A program made the position numbers and the translations under genes. From JBBQUN01 sp963717115 (GTDB taxonomy: Bacteria > Actinomycetota > Acidimicrobiia > Acidimicrobiales > SZUA-35), in the NCBI GenBank assembly GCA_963717115.1, contig CAVQVO010000020.1:310001-374000 (forward strand): a stretch of DNA of 64,000 nucleotides, written 5' to 3'. How positions within the stretch are numbered: the stretch's first letter is position 1; each line of letters opens with the position of its first letter. The notes under the pieces were generated by a model. It was not told the origin of the DNA, searched no databases, and saw only the letters and a program-made list of their open reading frames with translations. Below are positions 1-7,764 of this stretch, in pieces.

Positions 1-1
1 G

Positions 2-202
2 ATCCTGATCAATCAGGCGATCGCCCGGATCGACCGGGCGGCCCACCGCGAGGGATCCGGAGCCGAGAAGTTGGCCAACTACTTCGTCGGGCAGATCGTC
101 GGCACCATGAACACGTCGAAACCGGCTGCGCAGGTGGTCTTCGACATGATCGACGAGTTCATCGAGGCGACCCAGTCGGTCGCCGCCCAACTCGAGGCCT
201 GA
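2..202 (+). CDS. C-terminal end of a flavin-dependent oxidoreductase-like protein (partial)
   Basis: Only the last 66 codons lie in the window; the gene begins to the left. The reading frame is open from the window edge to a TGA at 200-202. The tail contains YFVGQIVGTMN followed by an amphipathic C-terminal helix, which resembles the end of nitronate monooxygenase-type FMN TIM-barrel enzymes (2-nitropropane dioxygenase family). Catalytic residues lie outside the window, so the assignment rests on the tail alone. It could equally be another helical-tailed enzyme. Confidence 0.5.
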   Translation: MLINQAIARIDRAAHREGSGAEKLANYFVGQIVGTMNTSKPAAQVVFDMIDEFIEATQSVAAQLEA

Positions 203-380
203 GCATCGGGCCGGCGCCCGTCGTCTCCGTTCTGGCGATCGCTCGTCCCATCGCTCGCCGTTCTGGCGGGCCGGCGTCCCTCTTCTCCGTTTTGGCGGGC
301 CGGCGTCCCTCGGAAGGGACGGTGGCCCGCCGGTTCGGGGGTTCGGGACGGTGGCCCGCCGGTTCGGGGGTTCGGGACGG
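203..380. repeat. Tandem repeats of about 29 bp between two convergent genes
   Basis: The gap holds two repeat families and no gene. GGCGGGCCGGCGTCCCTC recurs at about 264 and 293, with a degenerate relative near 211. A 29-bp unit beginning GGGACGGTGGCCCGCCGG occupies 316-344 and 345-373, and a truncated third copy (GGGACGGT) runs straight into the stop codon of the minus-strand gene at 381. The repeats therefore look like tandem duplications of the 3' flank of that gene. CCGGCG/GCCGG blocks could also fold as hairpins and end both convergent transcripts. Confidence 0.7.
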
Positions 381-1040
381 TCAGGGGTGGCCGGTGCGGA
401 GCCGTTCGGCGTAGTCGGCGCCGGTGATGGTGCCGCCTTCGGCCTCGGCCCGACCCTGATCGCGGGGCGCCAGCGCGTCCTGGAGCAGGTCGATCCGCTT
501 CCACGCCGCCAGCGGTTGGTGGCCCTCGCCGTCGGGGACGTACGGCGAGTCCTCGACCCGGGTGTGCTTGTGGATGTACCGCCCGCAGTTGACGAACGCC
601 GAGTCGACCGTGGCCACGACGACCAGGTCGGCACCGGGAAAGGTCCCGACGATCGGGTCGTCCCTGGTGGCGACCCGGGCCGTTGCCTGGACCCGGAGTC
701 GGTGCGGGGTCTCGAGGTCGATGAACAGCATGCCGATCTTGGCCGTGGCGATGATGTTGCCCATCGAGAGGAACATGCCGTTGCCGTCGTAGCTGGGAAA
801 GGCCACGGTGGTGGCGTCGAGGACACGAACGAATCCCGGGGCACCGCCCTTGTAGCTCACGGTGGGTTCGCCGTCGGCGTTCACGGTGCTGAGGAAGAAG
901 AAGTCCCGGGACTCGATGAACGCGGCCGGGACGTCGGCCAGTTCGTCCTTGACCATGACCGCCTCGAGCGTGTCGGCCAGGGGTCGGGTCTCGAAGTCGT
1001 CCTGGAGGCGACGCTGATCGGGGCTGTAGAAGTCGGTCAC
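381..1040 (-). CDS. Pyridoxamine 5'-phosphate oxidase-fold flavin-binding protein
   Basis: A 219-residue protein of the split-barrel PNPOx-like family, which binds FMN or F420. A strand with FFFLSTVNADGEPTVSYKGG is the typical first barrel strand and phosphate-binding loop, and the middle segment MGNIIATAKIGMLFID forms the second half of the flavin site. These proteins are cytosolic reductases or peroxide-detoxifying enzymes and the substrate cannot be read here. The open frame extends upstream, but the first part is Arg-rich and overlaps the monooxygenase. I chose GTG at 1040, which begins VTDFYSPDQRR, 10 nt after the stop of the upstream gene. It is probably co-transcribed with the two genes to its right. 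Confidence 0.8.
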   Translation of the reverse strand: MTDFYSPDQRRLQDDFETRPLADTLEAVMVKDELADVPAAFIESRDFFFLSTVNADGEPTVSYKGGAPGFVRVLDATTVAFPSYDGNGMFLSMGNIIATAKIGMLFIDLETPHRLRVQATARVATRDDPIVGTFPGADLVVVATVDSAFVNCGRYIHKHTRVEDSPYVPDGEGHQPLAAWKRIDLLQDALAPRDQGRAEAEGGTITGADYAERLRTGHP

Positions 1041-1050
1041 GTCCCGAACC

Positions 1051-2521
1051 CTAGGCCCCCGGAGCGACCGCCATCGAGGCCAGGAGCGAGTCGGTTGCCG
1101 CGGCCAGTGCCTGGCGGTCGGGGCAGATCGCCGCGATGTATCGATCGGGACGGGCGACGATCGCCCCCGACGGCTCGAGCAGGTCACCGAGGACGCCATC
1201 GGGGACCTCGACCACGGCGCCGCCCACGCTCGACCAGCGGTCCGAGACGCCGGCGGCCACGTCGGGGTCGACGACGATCAGGGCGAAGCCCGGCCCGAGC
1301 CGGTCGTCGAGGCGATGCCCGTCGATCGACGGCGCCGGGAGCTGGCGACCGACGAACGGATGATCCCCGACCAGCACGCCGTCGACCAGGGTCGGGAACG
1401 GCCGCTGGCCGCCATAGGCGGCATCGAGACCGATGGAGTCGTCGGTCCGCCCGGCGAGCTGATCGATCAGCTTCCCGGTGTCGACGGCATGGGCCACGAC
1501 CCCGGCGGCGTGGGGCAGTCGTTCCTGCTCGTAGGTGTCGAGCAGGGCCTCGCCACACGTGCCGGCGGCCACCAGATCGAGCTTCCAGGCGAGGTTGGCC
1601 ACGTCACGGATCCCCGAGCACAGGCCCTGCCCGAGGAACGGCGGCATCTGGTGGGCGGCGTCGCCGGCGATGAAGATCCGACCGACCCGCATCTGTTCGG
1701 CGACCGTGGCATGGAATCGGTAGACCACCGAGCGGATCAGTTCGGCGTCGTCGGGGGTGAGCCAGGGATCGAGCAGGCTCCACACCCGGTCGGACCGGGT
1801 CATCTCCTCGGCGGTCTCACCGGGCTGGATCTGGAACTCCCAGCGTCGATAGCGGTCGTGACCGGGCACGAAGGTCGTTGGCCGTTTCGGGTCGCAGATC
1901 TGCTGGACGAACGGGGGGAGCGGAGCATCGGGGTTGGTGAGCTCGACGTCGAGGACCAGCCACCCCTGATCGAACCCCTGATCGACGAACGCGACGCCCG
2001 AGCGCCTTGCGGATCGGGCTGGCGGCCCCGTCGGCGGCGATCAGCCACTCGGCGTCGTGTGACGTCGAGTCGCCGCCGCTCGATCGCACCGACACCGACA
2101 CGCCCGTCCCGTGGTCCTCGACCGATTCGACGGTCATCCCGAGCCGGAGGTCGACGCCGGCGTCGACGGCGGCCGATCGGAGGAACGCCTCGAGTTCGGG
2201 CTGGTAGTACATCACGCCGTCGGGGAGTCCGAGGGCGTTCTCTTCGGCCGGGCGCGAGGCGGCACCGATGATCTGCGTGCCGTGGGTGTCGACGAACTCG
2301 GCGCCCCGGACCGGGGTCGTGATCGCCTGGAGCCCGTCGAGGAGCCCGGCGCCGTCGAAGACCCGCTGGATCTCGGCGTCCATGATGATGGCCCTCGGCA
2401 GGTTGTAGACGGCGGGTTCCCGTTCGAAGACGGTCACCGCGAACCCTCGCTGGGCGAGCAGCAGCGAACCCATCACCCCGACCGGCCCGCCCCCGACGAC
2501 GATCACCGAGCGTACGGTCAC
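1051..2521 (-). CDS. FAD-dependent aromatic monooxygenase, MhpA-like (one apparent frameshift)
   Basis: This is a class A flavoprotein hydroxylase similar to 3-(3-hydroxyphenyl)propionate hydroxylase and PheA/TfdB-type phenol monooxygenases. The N-terminal half has the FAD Rossmann motif VIVVGGGPVGVMGSLLLAQ; the C-terminal half has the second FAD motif GRIFIAGDAAHQMPPFLGQG. The halves are in different frames. The shift lies in a CCC run at 1997-1999, and removing one base restores RKALG-VAFVDQGFDQGW and gives exactly 489 residues. The GTG start at 2521 overlaps the stop of the FAH gene by four bases (GTGA), so the two are translationally coupled. The neighbouring FAH hydrolase supports a role in aromatic or cyclic ketone breakdown. 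The shift is probably a sequence error. Confidence 0.85.
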
Positions 2522-3357
2522 GCCACACATCGATTCGTGATGGTCCCGATGCCGTCGATGGTCGAGGTGATCGTGTCGCCGGGCTGCAGGTAGACACCGG
2601 AGGCGGCGCCGACGCCCTCGGGGGTGCCGGTGAAGATGAGGTCGCCGGTGGCCAGCGTGCAGATCCCCGACAGGTAGGCGATCAGCTCGGGAACCGAGAA
2701 GATGAGGTTGGCGGTCCGGTCGGACTGTTTGGAGGCGCCGTTGACCTCGCAGCGAATGGCCAGGTCGGCGCAGTCGTCGAACGAGTCGGTCGAGACGAGC
2801 ACCGGACCGATGGGACCGTAGGTGTCGCGTGACTTGCCGAGATCGAAGTGCGGCGGCTTGGCGGCGAACTGCAGGGCCCGGTCCGAGATGTCCTGTCCGA
2901 CGGTCAGACCGATGACGTGGTCCCAGGCGTCGGACCGGTCGATGTCGCGACCGCCGGCGCCGATGACGACCACCAGTTCGACCTCCCAGTCGGCCGTTGC
3001 CGAGCGCAGTTCGACGTCGGCGTGCGGCCCGACCAGGCAGCTCGGGAACTTCGTGAACACGAGCGGGTTCTTCGGCAGTTCCATCCCCGACTCGGCGGCG
3101 TGCGAGCGGTAGTTGAGGCCGACGGCGAACACGTTGCGAGGCCGGGGGACCGGAGCAGCCAGGTCGGCGTCGGCGAGCAAGCCGTCGGGCTCACCCTCGA
3201 GTCGGGCCGCCGCGGCGTGCAGCGCGTCGGGCTGGGTGAGTGCGATCATCGGGTCGCTGCTGATCGCGCCGCCCGAGATGCGCTCGGCATCGAACCAGTG
3301 CTCGGAGTCGTCGACGAGCGCGGTACGGCCCGCGACATTGGCAAGGCGGAAGGTCAT
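2518..3357 (-). CDS. Fumarylacetoacetate hydrolase family protein
   Basis: A 279-residue FAH-fold enzyme. NVFAVGLNYRSHAAESG, the acidic metal-binding segment WEVELVVVIG and the closing loop TGTPEGVGAASGVYLQPGD are characteristic of acylpyruvases and 2-hydroxyhepta-2,4-diene-1,7-dioate-type isomerases/hydrolases. Such enzymes cleave C-C bonds or isomerise ring-opened diketo acids with Mg2+ in the cytosol. It starts with ATG after a good ribosome binding site (GAGGAG about 10 nt upstream). The coupled flavin hydroxylase downstream suggests one short degradative operon. The exact substrate cannot be predicted. Confidence 0.85.
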   Translation of the reverse strand: MTFRLANVAGRTALVDDSEHWFDAERISGGAISSDPMIALTQPDALHAAAARLEGEPDGLLADADLAAPVPRPRNVFAVGLNYRSHAAESGMELPKNPLVFTKFPSCLVGPHADVELRSATADWEVELVVVIGAGGRDIDRSDAWDHVIGLTVGQDISDRALQFAAKPPHFDLGKSRDTYGPIGPVLVSTDSFDDCADLAIRCEVNGASKQSDRTANLIFSVPELIAYLSGICTLATGDLIFTGTPEGVGAASGVYLQPGDTITSTIDGIGTITNRCVA

Positions 3358-3517
3358 GGGCCGAGTCTCCTCGTTCCACGCCGGTCACGCAATCACCGCC
3401 GCTGCGGGTTCCCGGTTCCGGGAAGGGACCGTCTCCCGCCCCGGCGGAGCCTGCCCAGGGCATCCGGACCCGGGCTCGGCGAATCGAGACGAGATCTCAG
3501 CGCGTCGGGGCGTGGGC

Positions 3518-3997
3518 TCAGCGTCCCGAGTTCTGGGCGTCGAAGCTGATCGTGCCGTACTCCGGTGCCACGAGGCACTGGATCTCGTGGTCACCCTCGG
3601 CCCAGCTGCCGACCGTGGGCGTGAGGTAGGAGATGTACAGCGTCGATTCCTCGTAGGGGACCCCGACGAAGGCTGCGAAACGATCCAGGCACCCCTCGTC
3701 GGCGGCGTCCGTGATCGCCAGGTCGCCGGGATAGGCGTCGCCGCCGGGCATGTCGAACACGTCGTAGGCCTGAGCGTTGTGCGGCGCCGAGCAGGGGACC
3801 CCCTCGACCGACTGGACCTCGGTGAGGCCGGTCGGGAGCTGGATGCAGTCACCGAACTTGATGGCGAAGGCGCCGACGCCTCCCGATTCCACGATCTCGC
3901 CCTGGTCGTTGCGGGTGGTGTCGTCGCCCATGGCGCTCACCCCACCGAAGATCGCGATTCCTGCGGCTGCTGCTCCACCGGCCAGGCGTCGAATCAT
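3518..3997 (-). CDS. Secreted or anchored septum-formation-domain protein
   Basis: A 159-residue protein with an N-terminal hydrophobic signal/anchor (IRRLAGGAAAAGIAIFGG) followed by an actinobacterial septum-formation (Septum_form) domain. The fold is marked by FGDCIQL, VPCSAPHNAQAYDVFDM, YPGD, CLDRFAAFVG and SYLTPTVGSWAEGDHEIQC, with four cysteines positioned to pair outside the membrane. The family is named from Mycobacterium/Streptomyces cell-division mutants, but its biochemical role is unknown. I preferred ATG 3997 over ATG 4003 because GGGAG lies 8 nt ahead of it. A longer open frame to 4243 would overlap the enoyl-CoA hydratase and is not credible. Confidence 0.75.
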   Translation of the reverse strand: MIRRLAGGAAAAGIAIFGGVSAMGDDTTRNDQGEIVESGGVGAFAIKFGDCIQLPTGLTEVQSVEGVPCSAPHNAQAYDVFDMPGGDAYPGDLAITDAADEGCLDRFAAFVGVPYEESTLYISYLTPTVGSWAEGDHEIQCLVAPEYGTISFDAQNSGR

Positions 3998-4068
3998 GGT
4001 CATTGCTCCCAACTCATGCGGTTGCGCATGTCGATCGGCCGACCGATCGTCGGGCAGCTTCTGGGGCT

Positions 4069-4866
4069 CTACGGCGCGAAATCGGGCGAGCTTGAGGACG
4101 AACCGGGCTGCTCGCCGAACGATCCGTGCCGGCCCGCCCCGGCCGCGAACCGCGCCGCGCCCTCCCGCGACTCGCCCGTCGCAAGGGTCTCGAGCCCGAG
4201 CACCGTCTCGTTGGCCAGGGCGTCGTCGAGTCCGAGCGACCACTGCTCGTAGGAGGAGCGGCGGTCCGACCGCAGGCAGCGCTGGGGGAACGCGGCCAGC
4301 TGGCGGGCCAGCTCGATGGCGTCGGTCAGCGCCTCACCCGGTCGGGAGAGGCGATTGGCCAGGCCGATTCGTTGGGCCTCCTCGCCGCTGACCCCGCGGC
4401 CGGTGAGGATCAGATCGAGGGCGTGGGAATGGCCGAGCAGACGCGAGAGCCGGATCGTTCCGCCGTCGACCAGCGGAACGCCCCAGCGCCGGCAGAACAC
4501 GCCGAACACGGCATCGGTCGCCGCCACCCGGAGGTCGCACCAGGCTGCGAGTTCGATCCCGCCGGCAACGGCGTGCCCCTCGACCGCTGCGATCACCGGC
4601 TTCGACAGCAGCATGCGGGTCGGACCGAGCGGGCCGTCGGCGGCGACATCGGGATCGACCCGGTTGCCACGACCGTCGGCGACGGCCTTCAGGTCGGCGC
4701 CGGCGCAGAAGGTCCCGTCGGCGCCGGTGAGCACGGCGACGAGCAGCGCGTCGTCGGCGTCGAACTCGGCGAACGTCGTCGCCAGTCGCTCGGCGGTGGC
4801 ACGGTCGATCGCGTTGCGGCGTGCGGGCCGGTTGATGGTGACCACGAGGATCCGTTCGTCGACCAC
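4069..4866 (-). CDS. Enoyl-CoA hydratase/isomerase family protein
   Basis: A 265-residue crotonase-fold protein. VVTINRPARRNAID opens the fold, GTFCAGADLKAVADG and GHAVAGGIELAAWCDLRVA form the two oxyanion-hole loops, and RRWGVPLVDGGTIRLSRLLG follows. The typical second catalytic Glu position is not obviously conserved, so isomerase or hydrolase activity is possible. The GTG at 4866 gives a short N-terminus. An ATG at 4957 in another frame reads MNRDPIPTDSSSDPSPDTDT and would join this frame if one base changed within the GACACC repeats near 4885-4915, so the start may be affected by a repeat-length error. Confidence 0.8.
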   Translation of the reverse strand: MVDERILVVTINRPARRNAIDRATAERLATTFAEFDADDALLVAVLTGADGTFCAGADLKAVADGRGNRVDPDVAADGPLGPTRMLLSKPVIAAVEGHAVAGGIELAAWCDLRVAATDAVFGVFCRRWGVPLVDGGTIRLSRLLGHSHALDLILTGRGVSGEEAQRIGLANRLSRPGEALTDAIELARQLAAFPQRCLRSDRRSSYEQWSLGLDDALANETVLGLETLATGESREGAARFAAGAGRHGSFGEQPGSSSSSPDFAP

Positions 4867-5033
4867 CGAGGTCGAGACGGTGTCGGTGTCGGTGATCGGT
4901 GTCGGTGTCGGGGCTCGGGTCCGAGGACGAGTCGGTCGGGATCGGGTCGCGGTTCATGCCCAGGGCTTAGGCAGCGCGAGCCCGGTTCGTCAAGCGATCG
5001 GCCGCCGACCTCGGACGCGGCGACCGCGGTGCG

Positions 5034-6089
5034 TCACGCCGACTCGACCCCGATCTCGGTGGCCTTGACCGACGCCCAGACCGCCGATCCGGGGGCCAGA
5101 CCGAGGTCGGCCGCCGCCTCGGGCGTGACCTCGACGGTGAGGCTGACGGGTCGATCGACCTGGACCCGGGTCACCTCGCCGAGCGGATCGAGGGCCGTCA
5201 CCGTGGTGGCCCACACGTTGCGGGGGCTGCCCTCGGGTCGGTTCCGGTGCAGGGCGACGGCGTTGGGACGGATGGCGACCAGGACGGGACCATCGGACCG
5301 GTGGTCGGCCGCGTGGAGGATGCCGCCGCCGACGAGTTCGATTCGACCGTCGTGCATCGAACCCCGGAGCAGGTTCACACCGGCCAGGTCGGCGATGTAG
5401 GGCGTGGCCGGCCGTCGACGGAGGTCGTCGGGGGTCCCGGCCTGCACCAGACGGCCGGACTCGAGCACACAGACCCGGTCGGCGAGCACGTACGCATCGG
5501 TGGGGTCGTGGGTGATCAGCAGACGCGGACCGGCGAAGCCGGCGAGGTGATCGGCGAGGACCCGCCTGGTCTCGACCCGGGTCGAGACGTCGAGCGCGCT
5601 GAGCGGCTCGTCGAGGATCAGCAGGTCGGGATCCGGGGCGAGGGCCCGGGCGAGGGCGACGCGCTGGGCCTGACCGCCCGACAGCTCACCGGGATGTCGG
5701 CGACCGAACCCGGCCAGACCGAGCGAGGTCAACCACGCCTCGGCCCGGCGCCGGGCTTCGGGCCGGGCGACGCCACGACTCGTCAGACCGAAGGCCACGT
5801 TGTCGACGACGCGGAGGTGGGGGAAGAGGAGGTGGTCCTGGAACACCACCCCGATGTTGCGGGCCTCGGCCGGGACGAAGACCTGGTGGCCGTCGTCGAG
5901 GAGGCGGTCACCGAGTCGGACGTGTCCGTCGTCGAGGGCGACGAGCCCGGCCAGGACGGCGGCAGCCGTGGACTTGCCGGCGCCGTTGGGCCCGAGCAGG
6001 GCGGTGGTGGATCCCGGCTCGATGGACAGCGGCAGGTCGAGCTCGAAGCCGTCGCGGCGCACGACCAGGTGAGCCGTCAGTCCGTTCAT
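5034..6089 (-). CDS. modC: Molybdate ABC transporter ATP-binding protein
   Basis: A 351-residue ATPase of a molybdate/tungstate importer. The Walker A motif LLGPNGAGKST, Q-loop VVFQDHLLFPHL, signature LSGGQAQRVALARAL and Walker B LLILDEPLSALD are intact. The C-terminal 100 residues contain an oxyanion-binding (MOP/TOBE) domain, with VRVQVDRPVSLTVEVTPEAA near the end, typical of ModC rather than generic ATPases. The ATG at 6089 overlaps the modB stop (ATGA); an in-frame GTG at 6101 is an alternative start. No binding protein (modA) is present in the window, so it must be elsewhere. Confidence 0.88.
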   Translation of the reverse strand: MNGLTAHLVVRRDGFELDLPLSIEPGSTTALLGPNGAGKSTAAAVLAGLVALDDGHVRLGDRLLDDGHQVFVPAEARNIGVVFQDHLLFPHLRVVDNVAFGLTSRGVARPEARRRAEAWLTSLGLAGFGRRHPGELSGGQAQRVALARALAPDPDLLILDEPLSALDVSTRVETRRVLADHLAGFAGPRLLITHDPTDAYVLADRVCVLESGRLVQAGTPDDLRRRPATPYIADLAGVNLLRGSMHDGRIELVGGGILHAADHRSDGPVLVAIRPNAVALHRNRPEGSPRNVWATTVTALDPLGEVTRVQVDRPVSLTVEVTPEAAADLGLAPGSAVWASVKATEIGVESA

Positions 6090-6904
6090 ACCCGCTGCCA
6101 CCAGCGGTCCTTGAGGCCGATCAGCACCACGAGCGAGACCGCGACGAGGACCAGGCTGGTGGCGACGGCCGCATCACGATCGGACTCGAGGGTGACGAAC
6201 ACGGCGAGGGGGAGCGTCTGGGTTCGTCCCTGGAGGTTGCCGGCGAACGTGATCGTCGCACCGAACTCACCCAGGGCGCGGGCCCACGACAGCACGACAC
6301 CGGCCGTGAGGGAGGGGGCGATCATCGGCAGGGTGACGCGCCGGAACACGCGGAAGCGGCCGGCGCCCAGGGTGGCGGCGGCCGCTTCGTAGCGCGGGTC
6401 GAGTCCGCGGAGCGCGCCTTCGATCGTGAGGACCAGGAAGGGCATGGCGACGAAGGTGTTGGCGAGCACGACGCCCCAGATCGAGAACGGCAGGAGAAAC
6501 CCCGTCGCCTCGTAGATGGGCTGTCCGACGAGTCCTCGGCGGCCGAGCGCGAACAGCAGGGCGGCGCCCCCGACGACCGGCGGGAGGACCATCGGCAGGG
6601 TGACGATGGCGCGCAGCAGGCGCTGGCCCGGGAACCGGGTCCGCGCCAGCATCCACGCGAGCGGGACGCCGAAGACCACCGAGAGCGCGGCCGCCGCGAG
6701 CGACGTGACGAGCGACAGCCACAGGGCATCGACCACGATCCCGCTGGTGAGGAGCGACGGGAGGTCGGTGAGCGGTGTCCTCGAGAGCAGACCCAGCAGC
6801 GGGACGACGAAGAGCAGCGAACCGAAGGAGCCGAGCAGCACGATCGGCCAGGGCGGACGGGTGGTGGTCCGGCGCCGTTCGACCCGCGGCCGGCTGCTCG
6901 TCAT
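6086..6904 (-). CDS. modB: Molybdate ABC transporter permease
   Basis: A 272-residue inner-membrane permease with about six hydrophobic segments. The cytoplasmic coupling loop EAAAATLGAGRFRVFRRVTLP is the EAA motif that docks on ModC, and the tail GEFGATITFAGNLQGRTQTLPLAV is characteristic of ModB/CysT-type permeases. An N-terminal Arg-rich cytosolic stretch precedes the first segment. It overlaps the stop of the TetR gene by four bases (ATGA) and the start of modC by four bases, so tetR-modB-modC form one tightly coupled operon. Confidence 0.88.
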   Translation of the reverse strand: MTSSRPRVERRRTTTRPPWPIVLLGSFGSLLFVVPLLGLLSRTPLTDLPSLLTSGIVVDALWLSLVTSLAAAALSVVFGVPLAWMLARTRFPGQRLLRAIVTLPMVLPPVVGGAALLFALGRRGLVGQPIYEATGFLLPFSIWGVVLANTFVAMPFLVLTIEGALRGLDPRYEAAAATLGAGRFRVFRRVTLPMIAPSLTAGVVLSWARALGEFGATITFAGNLQGRTQTLPLAVFVTLESDRDAAVATSLVLVAVSLVVLIGLKDRWWQRV

Positions 6905-7509
6905 TCGTCGACGATACTGCTGAAGACCAGCAGAAACGTCTGGATCAATTCCTCGGCGCGGTCCTCGGGGACGAGCATGGTGAGGCTCACCAGCGGCCGT
7001 GCGAAGTTCACGGCCAGCAGGGCCCGATCGGCCAGTTCGCGGTGGAGTTCGGGGCGGACGAACGGGGCGACGAGGGCGATGTAGGCGTCGGCGATCCGCT
7101 GGTTGTCATCGTGGTTGATCCGCTCGAGTTCGGGATCGGCCGCCATCGCGGCCAGGGCGCTTCGCAGACCCGGCGAGTTCCGATACAGATCGATGAAGAC
7201 CGACAGCCCGTAGCGAATGGTCGGGCGAAGGTCGTCGATCGACGCGACCGGCGTGAGGCCCGAAACCAGGTTGTCGAAGTTTCGATCCAGACTCCGGATG
7301 ACGAAACAGGCCACCAGGGCCCGGGTGTCGGCGACGTAGTCGTAGACACTGGCCGTCGAGACCCCGGCCTCGGTGGCAACGGCGGTGATCGTCAGCTGGT
7401 CGACGCTGGCCGTTTCGAGCACTCGCCCCGTGGCATCGAGGATCGCATCGAGACGCGCCACGCTGCGGGCCTGACGGGGGACGGTGCGGAGAAATCGTTC
7501 ATAGCTCAC
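6901..7509 (-). CDS. TetR family transcriptional regulator
   Basis: A regulator of about 202 residues. The N-terminal helix-turn-helix is visible as LDAILDATGRVLETASVDQLTITAVATEAGVSTASVYDYVADT; the rest is an all-helical ligand-binding and dimerisation domain. It is the first gene of the operon with modB and modC, overlapping modB by four bases, so it may control molybdate uptake or only share the transcript. TetR control of mod genes is not the usual arrangement (ModE is). I prefer GTG 7509; an in-frame GTG at 7551 would add 14 residues. Confidence 0.8.
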   Translation of the reverse strand: MSYERFLRTVPRQARSVARLDAILDATGRVLETASVDQLTITAVATEAGVSTASVYDYVADTRALVACFVIRSLDRNFDNLVSGLTPVASIDDLRPTIRYGLSVFIDLYRNSPGLRSALAAMAADPELERINHDDNQRIADAYIALVAPFVRPELHRELADRALLAVNFARPLVSLTMLVPEDRAEELIQTFLLVFSSIVDE

Positions 7510-7764
7510 GAAGCAGTGGGACCACCTGGCTGCGACGCCCGAGCGAACCACCGGCGTCTACGGAGCACCGACGGAGCCGGTGCGGGATGTCACTCTAGGT
7601 TGCATCGGTCGCCCCGTGGGGCCGAACCGGCCGCCGGCCCCTCGATCGCTGCTCGCCCGTTGGCGTCGCGGAGTCAGGTGGGAGTCAGGTGGGAGTCACG
7701 TGGGAGTCGGGTGTTTGCGCGACGGGCTGTGCACCGAGGCGGCGAAACGGCCAGAATCGGGGCC
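7510..7764. promoter_or_regulatory. Divergent intergenic region with short direct repeats
   Basis: These 255 bp separate the TetR gene from the divergent PLP enzyme and contain no gene. Near 7670-7712 the motif GTGGGAGTCA/CGG is repeated about four times with a 10-11 bp period, roughly one DNA helix turn, which would place copies on the same face. CAGAAT at 7752-7757 lies seven bases before ATG 7765 and fits a leaderless -10 element. Repeats so close to a promoter could bind a regulator; the TetR protein encoded next door is one candidate, but this is inference. Confidence 0.4.

Noticed and set aside
6775..7764. N-terminal extension of the PLP enzyme to 748 residues
   Set aside because: The extension runs antisense to the TetR gene and modB, and is low-complexity Arg/Gly-rich; homologues start near ATG 7765.
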